NCBI GenBank assembly: GCA_023428465.1
Contig: JAEYXM010000065.1
Location: 1 to 34,060, forward strand
Source: Actinomycetes bacterium
GTDB lineage: Bacteria > Actinomycetota > Actinomycetes > Actinomycetales > Cellulomonadaceae
Length of the DNA: 34,060 bases
Direction: 5' to 3'
Positions 7,366-14,581 of this stretch are shown here, one piece after another. The notes beneath the pieces were generated by a model that searched no databases, was not told the origin of the DNA, and saw only the letters and a program-made list of their open reading frames with translations. The translations under genes and the position numbers were made by a program. Numbering within the stretch: the stretch's first letter is position 1; each line of letters opens with the position of its first letter.

Positions 7366-10300
7366 GTGACCGAGACGCTCGTCGCTGCCGACGTCGTTAC
7401 GGAGCTCACCCGCGTCGAACTCGAGTCCATCGCCGCGGACGTCGCAGCCGGCCGCCGCGAGCACCAGCTGAAGTCGCTCGACGAGCGCGGCACCGGGCAC
7501 TTGCTGGTCCGAAACCAGTACTCGGGTCGATACCCGTTCGAACTGCTGCAGAACGCCGCGGACGCAGCAGCGGACACCGGCCACGCCGGCCAGGTGCGCT
7601 TCCACCTGTCGAACCAGGCGCTGCTCGTCGCCGACAACGGCATCGGGTTCAGCCCGGATGCGATCAGGTCCATCTGCCGGCTCGGGAAGTCCACGAAGAG
7701 CCCGACGAAGTCGATCGGGTACAAGGGCCTGGGGTTCCGGTCGGTTGGCGAGATCACTGACCGGCCGCAAGTCATCACCGCCCAGGTCCGGTTCGGGTTC
7801 GACGAAGCACGCGTGTTCGAGCAGGTGGCCGCGATCACCGGCGGGTTGCCCGACGACCAGAAGCTGCCGACGTACGCATTCCCGTTCACGCTGAACGACG
7901 AGGACCTCGGCGAGGACGCCGCACAGGTCGACGAGTTTCTCGCCGGCGGGTACACGACCGTGATGCGGCTGCCGCTGCGCGCTGGGGTGGAGCGTTCGCA
8001 GGTCGAGACGCAGCTGCGCAGAAACCTCAACGCGCAGCTGATGCTGTTCCTCGGCTCGCTGGACCGGCTCGAGGTGTCTGGGACCGCCCACGACTTCATC
8101 GCCGAGGTCGACCGTCAGGACACCGACGGGGTGCAGCGCGTCCTGATGCAGGTTGGCGAAGACCTGAGCCAGTGGTTGGTGTACGCCCGCCAGATGCCCG
8201 TCGCGCGCGAGCTCGTCGCCGCGATGGACGGGTGGCAGGAGGTCGAGTCCGTCACCGCTGCGGTGGCCATCCCGCTCAACGACGACGGGATCCCGTCGAC
8301 ACGCGTCACCTATCCGATGCACGTGTACTTCCCGACCGAGGAGCAGACCGGGTTCACGTACATCGCACACGCCGACTGGGCGCTGCACCTGGACCGCCGC
8401 CAGCTGTCCACGACACCCGACGCCACGCCGTACAACGAGTTCCTGACCGCCGCCACGGCCGACCTGATCTGCACGGCGGTCGCGCCGGACCTCGCCACGA
8501 GATTCGACGACCCCGCGGTCCCCGCCGCGGTCCTGGTTCCGCGTGGTGGCCCGACCGGAGCCGGGACGGCACTGCACACCCGCCTGATGGCGGCGCTGCG
8601 CGACGTGGCATTCGTCGCCACCGTCACCGGCGCCCTGACGAGCCCCCGCACCGCACGGCTCGCGTTCCCCAAGTGCCCGGACGTGCACGCTCTGCACGAC
8701 CTGGCCGACACCGTGAACACACCCCGTCTGGTCGCGCCCGACGTCGAAGCGGACCGGGTCGTACGGACGGCGCTGGTCACGCTCGGCGCATCGGCCCTGA
8801 GCCTGGACGCCACGCTCGCACTGCTGCGCCCACCGACAGCCGAGACCGCCCAGGAGTACTACCAGCACCTGGTCGACTGGGACGCCGGCCTGCTGCGCAG
8901 CACGTACGCGCGGGCGCTGGCCGCGATCAGGTGCGTACGCACCCAGGACGGGCACGTCGTCACCCCCGCGTCACGCGTGTTCTTCGCACGCACTAACGAC
9001 CAGGTCCCCATCGAGCTGCCGCTTCCGATCGCGGTTCTGCCGGCCGACATCGACGGCCTGGCGGACCTACTGGAGTCGGCCGGGGTCGGCAGGTTCGACT
9101 GGCGCGACATCATCCCGGACTACGTCGTGCCCATCCTGACCGACGCCGGCACCGACGACGACACCCGCCGCCTGGCCCTGGACGCGCTGCGGGCGTACGT
9201 GCGCACCCGTCGCAGCAGCACCGGTGACCGTGACATCCGCGAGGCGGTCGGCGCCGTCCTGGTGCCCGCTCGCGACGCCGCCGGGCTGACCCGCGAGCTC
9301 GTCGCCGCGGACAAGGTGTACTTCCCCGCGGACTGGACCGCGGACACCCGCCTGGAGACCATCTACGGACCGTTCGGCGAGGTCGAGTTCCTCGACGTGC
9401 CGGTCCCCGACGACCCGCAGGAGCGGGACCGGGAACGTGAGCTGTGGGCGTTCTGCGGTGTCGCGGACTGCCCGCGGGTCCTGACCGTGGAAGCGTCCGG
9501 ATCCCGGGAGTACCTGACGTTCGCGATGTGGCAGGGCCACCCGCACCGGAGCAACCCGTTGTGGGCGGCGTGGTGGGCTGACGACGACGTTGACGCTGCG
9601 AAGGTGTGCCGCGCGGACCATCCGCAGTCCCAGCAGCTTCAGGTCTCCCACGTCCTCGACCGGTTCACCGAGCTCGTCGCGGACGGCAACCCCAGCCGGC
9701 TGCGGACACTGTGGTCGGCGCTCGCGGCGCGGTGGACGAGCGTGTACGAGCCGGCGACCACGGCAACGTTCCGGTGCGTGCATGGCAACCACACAGGGGA
9801 CGAGCGCACTGCGCCGTCGCTGCTGATGTACGCCCTGACCACGACCGCGTGGGTGCCGACTCGTCGCGGTGGGGACAGCGCGCTCGTGATGCCGTGGCAG
9901 GCATGGCGGATCGCGCAGTCCACGCCGGCGCACATCCGGGCCCGGGTGCCCGCGCTCGCCGACGCGATGACGACCGGGCAGGGGCAGAGGCTGCTGATGG
10001 TCGAGCTCGGCGTCGCCGACGCGGCTCGGCTGACCCCGGATGACCTGTTCGACCTTCTGCGTGACCTGCGTGACGAGGTCGGCGGCGGCGACCCGAATGA
10101 CAGCCAGGTCAAAGCCGCCCGGTGGGCGATGCGAACCCTGAATGACGCGCTGCGCGTCGGTGTGGACGCCGCTCCTGACGAACCGGTGCCACTGCTGGCG
10201 ACCGTCGACGGACGCTACGTGTTCGCGGACGCCCCGATCGTGGTCCGAGACCCGATGCTGCGGGAGGCGTGGGGTGCACGGCATGCGGTCCTGGCCGCGG

Positions 10301-11730
10301 ACGAGGACTGCCACTCGCTGGTCAAGGTGCTGGGACTGCTCCCGCTGGACGAGCACGTGAAGGTAACCCCGATCGAGGTCGGGCACCGCCCTGACCTGGT
10401 CGGCGCCGTTCAGGAGCACGTCGACCAGGCCGCGCCGTGGATGCTCGCGCTGCTGCGCAAGCTGCGCGCGTCCGCGGAGGACACGTTCGTGCCGCGCATC
10501 AAGCGGCTGGACGTGCGCCCGTGCAATGAGCTCATCCTCGCGTACGAGTTCGATGGTGAGTCGGTCGAACTGCCGGCGGCCGTCTCGCACATCGCGTCCC
10601 GAGTGGTGCCCGGGCCCCGCCCCGGCGCGTTCGCAGCAATGTTCGGGACGGCGTACCTCGAGGTGGACCGCCAGACGCTGGTCCCACCCTGGTTCGAGTT
10701 CGGGCCGCAGTTGGCGGTGTTCGTGCGTGCCGACAGCTACGGCGACCAGTTCGGGCAGATCCTCGCCTCGGACGACGACACCCGGGCACGGTTCCTTGCG
10801 TCCAAGAAGATCACCGCTGATGACGTGCGCGCCGCGGCGGAGACCCTGGGCCGCACCGACGTCCGGCTTGAGGACCTCGTCGACGCGCTCGTGCCCGACC
10901 AAGACGACCAAGACGACCAAGACGACGGCGACAGGCAGGGCATGCCGGAGGACGGCGAGCCTGCGACGACCACCAGCGAAGGTGCCCAGGAGCCGGCCGG
11001 TGAAGGAGCTCCGCCAAGCCCGCTCGCGTCAGCCGGGCATGCGCCCGCTGGCTCGCCCGCGGCGACGTCCGGTGGTGCGGGGAGCGGCGCAGGTGGTGGC
11101 GACTCCGCTGCGGGCGGGAAATCGTCGACCACGGGCACGGGGGCGACTGATCGGGAGGCATCGCCTGCGCTGCCGGCCCTCGACGTTGCGGCGATGGTGA
11201 TCGAGGACGGCGATCCGGGCCGGGTACCGACCGAACACCCCAGCGGGCGTGGCAGCGGCGGCGGAGGGTTCGGCGGTGGGTGGACCCCGGAGCCGGCGGT
11301 GTCCGACGTGGAGAAGCGCGCAATCGGCCGCCGCGGTGAGGAAGCGGTCTACCTGGCTGAACGGGACCGCGTGCTGGCACTTGGGCTCAACCCGGACGAC
11401 GCCGTCGTGTGGCGTTCAGATGAGGAGCAGTACGCGCCGTACGACATCCAGTCCGTCGACGAGCACGGCGTGAGCATCTTCATCGAGGTGAAGGCGACGA
11501 CTGGCACCGACCCGTGCGCACCGTTCGACATCTCCACCGGGGAACTCACTGAAGCCATCCGGTACGGGGAGAAGTTCCGCGTGTACCGGGTGACCGACGT
11601 GCGCTCCGCAGGTCCTCGCATCACCCGGTACGCAAACCCGGTCGCGCTGGTGCGCTCCGGACTAGCGACCTTGGACGTGTCGAAGGCCCGCATGCGTTTC
11701 GGCCATGACGGCCCAGAACCGACGGACTAA
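7366..11730 (+). CDS. Sacsin/NO VEIN-type GHKL ATPase with C-terminal DUF3883 nuclease-like domain
   Basis: This 1454-residue protein has an N-terminal histidine-kinase-like (GHKL) ATPase of the sacsin type. It shows an N box with E59 and N63 (FELLQNAADAA), G1 at D90 (DNGIGF) and a glycine lid GYKGLGFRSVG from 118. The middle (about 330-1175) has no motif I recognise. A 12-residue acidic tract begins at 1178 and leads into a Gly/Ser/Ala/Pro-rich linker. The end (about 1315-1445) matches DUF3883 (NO VEIN C-terminal): GRRGEEAVY, D1360 in YDI, then E1374 and K1376 in IEVKAT, a PD-(D/E)xK arrangement. The GTG at 7366 has AAGGAGG 5 bp upstream. It stands 194 bp after jetD with its own ribosome site. 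The same order of domains occurs in plant NO VEIN. A defence role is inferred from location and the ATPase-nuclease pairing. Confidence 0.85.
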   Translation: MTETLVAADVVTELTRVELESIAADVAAGRREHQLKSLDERGTGHLLVRNQYSGRYPFELLQNAADAAADTGHAGQVRFHLSNQALLVADNGIGFSPDAIRSICRLGKSTKSPTKSIGYKGLGFRSVGEITDRPQVITAQVRFGFDEARVFEQVAAITGGLPDDQKLPTYAFPFTLNDEDLGEDAAQVDEFLAGGYTTVMRLPLRAGVERSQVETQLRRNLNAQLMLFLGSLDRLEVSGTAHDFIAEVDRQDTDGVQRVLMQVGEDLSQWLVYARQMPVARELVAAMDGWQEVESVTAAVAIPLNDDGIPSTRVTYPMHVYFPTEEQTGFTYIAHADWALHLDRRQLSTTPDATPYNEFLTAATADLICTAVAPDLATRFDDPAVPAAVLVPRGGPTGAGTALHTRLMAALRDVAFVATVTGALTSPRTARLAFPKCPDVHALHDLADTVNTPRLVAPDVEADRVVRTALVTLGASALSLDATLALLRPPTAETAQEYYQHLVDWDAGLLRSTYARALAAIRCVRTQDGHVVTPASRVFFARTNDQVPIELPLPIAVLPADIDGLADLLESAGVGRFDWRDIIPDYVVPILTDAGTDDDTRRLALDALRAYVRTRRSSTGDRDIREAVGAVLVPARDAAGLTRELVAADKVYFPADWTADTRLETIYGPFGEVEFLDVPVPDDPQERDRERELWAFCGVADCPRVLTVEASGSREYLTFAMWQGHPHRSNPLWAAWWADDDVDAAKVCRADHPQSQQLQVSHVLDRFTELVADGNPSRLRTLWSALAARWTSVYEPATTATFRCVHGNHTGDERTAPSLLMYALTTTAWVPTRRGGDSALVMPWQAWRIAQSTPAHIRARVPALADAMTTGQGQRLLMVELGVADAARLTPDDLFDLLRDLRDEVGGGDPNDSQVKAARWAMRTLNDALRVGVDAAPDEPVPLLATVDGRYVFADAPIVVRDPMLREAWGARHAVLAADEDCHSLVKVLGLLPLDEHVKVTPIEVGHRPDLVGAVQEHVDQAAPWMLALLRKLRASAEDTFVPRIKRLDVRPCNELILAYEFDGESVELPAAVSHIASRVVPGPRPGAFAAMFGTAYLEVDRQTLVPPWFEFGPQLAVFVRADSYGDQFGQILASDDDTRARFLASKKITADDVRAAAETLGRTDVRLEDLVDALVPDQDDQDDQDDGDRQGMPEDGEPATTTSEGAQEPAGEGAPPSPLASAGHAPAGSPAATSGGAGSGAGGGDSAAGGKSSTTGTGATDREASPALPALDVAAMVIEDGDPGRVPTEHPSGRGSGGGGFGGGWTPEPAVSDVEKRAIGRRGEEAVYLAERDRVLALGLNPDDAVVWRSDEEQYAPYDIQSVDEHGVSIFIEVKATTGTDPCAPFDISTGELTEAIRYGEKFRVYRVTDVRSAGPRITRYANPVALVRSGLATLDVSKARMRFGHDGPEPTD
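10897..10923 (+). repeat. Three copies of a 9-bp in-frame repeat (GACCAAGAC)
   Basis: Three perfect tandem copies of GACCAAGAC encode DQD-DQD-DQD at the start of the disordered linker of the GHKL-DUF3883 protein. The unit is a multiple of three, so copy-number change would alter linker length without breaking the frame. Confidence 0.9.
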
Positions 11731-11809
11731 CACCGAGCCTGGACCGCGCAGCCCAGCGCACAGGGAGCTCGTGCCTACTGAAGGCGGGGTGTTCCACCAG
11801 GCGGCCGCG

Positions 11810-12113
11810 ATGCACCGCGTCGTACGTAATCCCCCTGACCGTGGAGACCCTGCCAGAGCTGGTGGCCGCCGGCGCCACGCTGCGGGCGGTCCCTCTTCCT
11901 GAACTTCGCCGGGCAGGACGAAGGGTCCGGGGACCTCATCGACCGGCACCCTGGAGTGCGTCAAGGGCTGGCTGGAGGACCGGACTCGGTGTGAGTGGCC
12001 GTGGTGGACACCCGTGACGTGGACGGGGGCAAGCCGCGGAGTGGGACGAGTTCCGGGCGTCGCGGGTGAGCGCACCCAGCGGAGGACTGGACCTCATCCT
12101 CGAGATCGACTGA
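11810..12113 (+). pseudogene. Short gene broken by several frameshifts
   Basis: Coding-like sequence continues across three frames and can be joined into one protein of about 100 residues. An ATG at 11810 is followed, after one indel, by TASYVIPLTVETLPELVAAG (frame of 11826). It continues as LFLNFAGQDEGSGDLID (frame of 11893), TLECVKGWLEDRTR (frame of 11951), VAVVDTRDVDGG (frame of 11995) and AAEWDEFRASRVSAPSG, ending ILEID at the TGA 12111-12113. Each piece has normal protein composition and runs out of frame where the next begins. I do not recognise the family. The large genes just upstream are uninterrupted, so decay is more likely than sequencing error. Confidence 0.55.
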
Positions 12114-12330
12114 ACCCCGCAAGCGCTGAGCCCCGGGGGCGGGGCCGATCCCGACCCCTTCGAGCATGCCAGGTCGGCGCTCACCGACTACCCGGCACGA
12201 TCAGGCCAGCCCTCTCGCAAGGAGGGTGATGGGCGGGTGTCATGCGGTCGGGCGGCGCCGACGGGGCAGGACGTCGCCGAGGCGGGTCCGTGTGCCGGCT
12301 GCCATGCCTGCCTACCTGTGTGAGATCTCC

Positions 12331-12603
12331 CTAGCCCTCGCGCACGCTCGTCCACTGATGTGGCCGGTACCGCGCGACTTCGCGACTGCCCTCAGAGCGC
12401 TCGTTCACGTAGTCGTCATCGCTGAAGACGCTCGTGTACTGGGCGGAGTAGCTCTCTTTGAAGATCAACAACAGCTCGTCGTCGCCGACGGTGTAGTTGT
12501 GCCTGCAGAAACCCGACCGCCAACCACGAAACGTGCGGCCCCGGGGCGACAGGTCCACGAAGTGGTCCGTCGCGCCATCCGCAAGGCGAACGGTGATGTC
12601 CAC
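12331..12603 (-). CDS. Hypothetical protein, 90 residues
   Basis: The GTG start (12603) has GGCGGA directly before it, a poor ribosome site. The frame gives a protein of natural composition: it opens MDITVRLADGATDHFVDL, has a central FCRHNYTVGDDELLLIFKE and a charged tail. Codon use is less GC-biased at third positions than in neighbouring genes, which fits acquired DNA. There is no signal peptide, membrane segment or metal motif. It lies between two decayed genes, so it may itself be a remnant, but no internal break is visible. Function unknown. Confidence 0.5.
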   Translation of the reverse strand: MDITVRLADGATDHFVDLSPRGRTFRGWRSGFCRHNYTVGDDELLLIFKESYSAQYTSVFSDDDYVNERSEGSREVARYRPHQWTSVREG

Positions 12604-12668
12604 TCCGCCACGGTATCAGTCGCGGCCCGCACACCGGCGCCAGAAGCGACCGCATGCAGCCAACAGCG

Positions 12669-13013
12669 CTAGTAGCTCGCATCTGGCCAGCCCGGACCCT
12701 CGACGAGCACCTCCGCCGCAGCTGCGTGTCCGGACCGGCGACCGCGAGCCACTGCTCGGAGGTCAGCTCGTTGGCGACGACGGTGACTCCCGGCACGCAC
12801 ACACGGCGTCGACGAGCTCGGACTGGGAAGCGGCCGCGCGCAGCCAGGCCCTGACCTGTGCGGCCATCGACCAGGTCGCCTCACGGGCATCCCAAGCGCC
12901 GACCTCGCGCAAGACGAACCGACCTGCGGTGCCTGCATCTCGTTGATGTGCGCCTGCAGCGCGTCAGCGGAGACCCCGCCCACAGCGGCCCGCCATGCGG
13001 AGACGAACCGCAT
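12669..13013 (-). pseudogene. Second short gene broken by frameshifts
   Basis: Reading leftward from an ATG at 13013, MRFVSAWRAAVGGVSADALQ runs to about 12930. The coding signal then moves to another frame (GRFVLREVGAWDAREATW... to ...SQSELVDAV near 12803). It moves again across a GT-rich run at 12797-12805 (CVPGVTVVANELTSEQWLAV) and once more near 12725 (AAAAEVLVEGPGWPDASY), with a stop at 12669-12671. Joined, it would be about 125 residues. No frame alone keeps protein-like composition throughout. I do not recognise the family. Direction and pieces are seen; the joining is inference. Confidence 0.5.
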
Positions 13014-13091
13014 CGCGACGCCCGCGATGGTCGAGGCGCAGGCTGCCGAGGTCCTGCCGGTCCCGAGGCGGTTCCCGGTGCCGTCACGGCG

Positions 13092-13211
13092 CTACTTCGC
13101 GAGCGCCTCCCGCTTGACCACGGTGCCGCACTTGGTGCATCGCAGCTGGTTGGTCGTGTAGGGCTGAAGCGTGGCGGTGCCACAAATCGGGCACTCGTAA
13201 CCCCTGGGCAT
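13092..13211 (-). CDS. Small zinc-ribbon protein, 39 residues
   Basis: The product begins MPRGYECPICG and ends in a basic tail (KREALAK). It has two CxxC knuckles, CPICGT at residues 8-13 and CTKCGT, about 15 residues apart, typical of a zinc ribbon that binds one Zn2+. The ATG at 13211 is preferred because GAGGA lies 6-7 bp upstream. A longer frame to 13301 exists but lacks a ribosome site, and its extra residues look non-coding. A plausible promoter lies at 13261-13289, giving a leader of about 40 nt. Small zinc ribbons like this occur as stand-alone proteins of unknown role in actinobacteria. It appears intact amid decayed genes. Confidence 0.6.
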   Translation of the reverse strand: MPRGYECPICGTATLQPYTTNQLRCTKCGTVVKREALAK

Positions 13212-13260
13212 CTGGTGTCCTCGAGACGGGACGAACCGGGGTCGGTTCGTGAATGCCTGC

Positions 13261-13289
13261 AGATTACTCCACGGGCCACCTCCTGACCA
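13261..13289 (-). promoter_or_regulatory. Candidate promoter of the small zinc-ribbon gene
   Basis: On the minus strand TGGTCA (13284-13289) and TAATCT (13261-13266) are separated by 17 bp, fitting -35 and TANNNT -10 boxes. They point at the 39-residue gene starting at 13211. Confidence 0.4.
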
Positions 13290-13310
13290 GGCCATTTGCA
13301 CGCGACTTGA

Positions 13311-13330
13311 AGTAATGGCTCTGCATTACT
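13311..13330. repeat. AT-rich inverted repeat, possible operator
   Basis: AGTAATG (13311-13317) and CATTACT (13324-13330) form a perfect 7-bp inverted repeat with a 6-nt spacer. It stands out as AT-rich in this GC-rich DNA and lies about 20 bp upstream of the candidate -35 of the zinc-ribbon gene, where a regulator could bind. Confidence 0.35.
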
Positions 13331-13614
13331 GCGCTCGCACTCCCGGGCGCGATGACAGCACGTCCGTAGCCGCGCCCGAGGATGGACGTCCGCCATTCCC
13401 CCGGGTGCGCCGTCGGGCGTAGTGTGCTTTGCCACAGCCGTGCCACAGGCGCCTGCAGGTTCGCTCTCGAGGAGCGTGCATGTGAGATGCACAAGGTGAA
13501 GCTGGCTCACCGAAGCCACCTCGCTGACCTGCGGCTTCAGCGTTGCGATCGGCGCGCTCAACATGTACTACGACATCTGATCCGCTGGCCTGAGGGCCAC
13601 ACACCAGTTCCGAG

Positions 13615-13648
13615 GATGCGGGGCGTGTCTCGAGGCACGCCCCGCATC
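13615..13648 (+). terminator. Strong hairpin, 13-bp perfect stem
   Basis: GATGCGGGGCGTG (13615-13627) pairs fully with CACGCCCCGCATC (13636-13648) around an 8-nt loop. There is no T tract, as is common for actinobacterial terminators. It could end transcription from the orphan fragment to its left or insulate the SLH gene. Confidence 0.65.
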
Positions 13649-13799
13649 GTCGCGTCCGGGGCGGCCGTCACCGTCCGACGCCGCACGTGGCGGGGCGGAG
13701 GCGGCGCGATGTACGGAACGCCTCCCGGTGCGCCTTGGTCGGTCGCTACTCTGCGGGAGACGTGCCCGGGCGGTCCGGGCCACCAGGGAGGACGTCCAC

Positions 13800-14501
13800 A
13801 TGAAGCGTCGTAGGACTGCACTCGTCACCGGGCTCGTCACGATGGCCCTCGCCGTGAGCGGCAACGCCATCGCGGCGGCCCCCGACCAGGAGGCGACGGC
13901 GGCCGCGGAGGCCGCCTCGTTCACCGACATCGGCCCGGGCGACACCTTCTACACCGAGGTGCAGTGGATGGCCGACTCGGGTATCTCGACCGGGTTTGCC
14001 GATGGCACCTTCCGCCCGACCGCGCCCGTGACCCGCGAGGCGACGGCGGCCTTCCTCGGCCGGTGGTCCGATATGCGGCCCGAGCCGTGCGACCCGGCGG
14101 ACACGCGGACGTTCAGCGACGTCACCGCCGGCCACCCGTTCTGCGACTACATCGAGCTGCTCGCCTTGTTCGCCATCCAGGGCTACCCGGACGGCACCTT
14201 CCGCCCCGGGGCGACGCTGACGCGCGAGGCCTTCGCAGCCATCCTCATGCGGGGCTTCGGCGGCGACGCCGCGTGCGACCCGGAGACCCCGCGGACCTTC
14301 TCCGACGTCACGATCGGCCACCCCTTCTGCGGCTATATCGAGGAGGCCGCCGAGCGCGGCTTCGTCAACGGGTGGTCGGACGGCACGTTCCGCCCCGGCC
14401 TGAACATCGAGCGCCAGGCCATGGCTGCGATCCTCTACCGTGCCAGCGAGCTGGAGGACACCGGCCCCGCCCTGTCCACGTGGGCCGCCGACGCCGACTG
14501 A
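13800..14501 (+). CDS. Secreted protein of three SLH repeats
   Basis: The 233-residue protein has a signal peptide (MKRRR, hydrophobic 7-22, likely cleavage near AIAAA at 26-27) and then three S-layer homology repeats, about 41-90, 105-152 and 167-216. Each has F-[ST]-D-[IV] at its start, a G[FWY]xDGTFRP core and an [TE]RE/RQA helix. SLH triplets bind secondary cell-wall polymers. No cargo domain follows, so the protein is essentially a wall-binding module on its own. Repeats 2 and 3 each carry a Cys pair 18 residues apart (C97/C115, C159/C177) in CDP...TFSDV..GHPFC, which suggests a disulfide in each. The ATG at 13800 follows GGGAGGAC. A convergent hairpin closes the gene. Confidence 0.9.
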   Translation: MKRRRTALVTGLVTMALAVSGNAIAAAPDQEATAAAEAASFTDIGPGDTFYTEVQWMADSGISTGFADGTFRPTAPVTREATAAFLGRWSDMRPEPCDPADTRTFSDVTAGHPFCDYIELLALFAIQGYPDGTFRPGATLTREAFAAILMRGFGGDAACDPETPRTFSDVTIGHPFCGYIEEAAERGFVNGWSDGTFRPGLNIERQAMAAILYRASELEDTGPALSTWAADAD

Positions 14502-14538
14502 GGGCCCCGGCTCATCACCGGCTGAGCGCTGACGACTC

Positions 14539-14575
14539 GGGGGCTGGAGCGCGCATGCTGCGCGCTCCAGCCCCC
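14539..14575. terminator. Bidirectional terminator, 16-bp perfect stem
   Basis: Positions 14539-14554 (GGGGGCTGGAGCGCGC) pair perfectly with 14560-14575 around the loop ATGCT. It lies between the convergent ends of the SLH gene (14501) and the PQQ-like gene (14582), so it can serve both. Confidence 0.8.
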
Positions 14576-14581
14576 CGGCCG

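Larger units (their letters stand above)
13302..13799. other. Largely non-coding stretch with one orphan C-terminal fragment
   Basis: No intact gene is seen between the zinc-ribbon gene and the SLH gene. A plus-strand frame from 13501 to 13580 (after an in-frame TGA at 13496-13498) encodes WLTEATSL then TCGFSVAIGALNMYYDI and stops at 13578-13580, 34 bp before a strong hairpin. It reads like the end of a small gene whose start is lost or frameshifted. Confidence 0.35.

Noticed and set aside
9067..10920. 617-residue minus-strand frame inside the GHKL-DUF3883 gene
   Set aside because: Antisense shadow; no ribosome site or motif.
12166..12946. Plus-strand frames of 66-168 residues
   Set aside because: Arg/Pro/Ala/Thr-rich shadow composition, no ribosome sites, and better coding signal on the minus strand.
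13728..13799. Longer N-terminus for the SLH protein
   Set aside because: The ribosome site and signal peptide both fit the ATG at 13800; the extension is Arg-rich and would mask the signal peptide.
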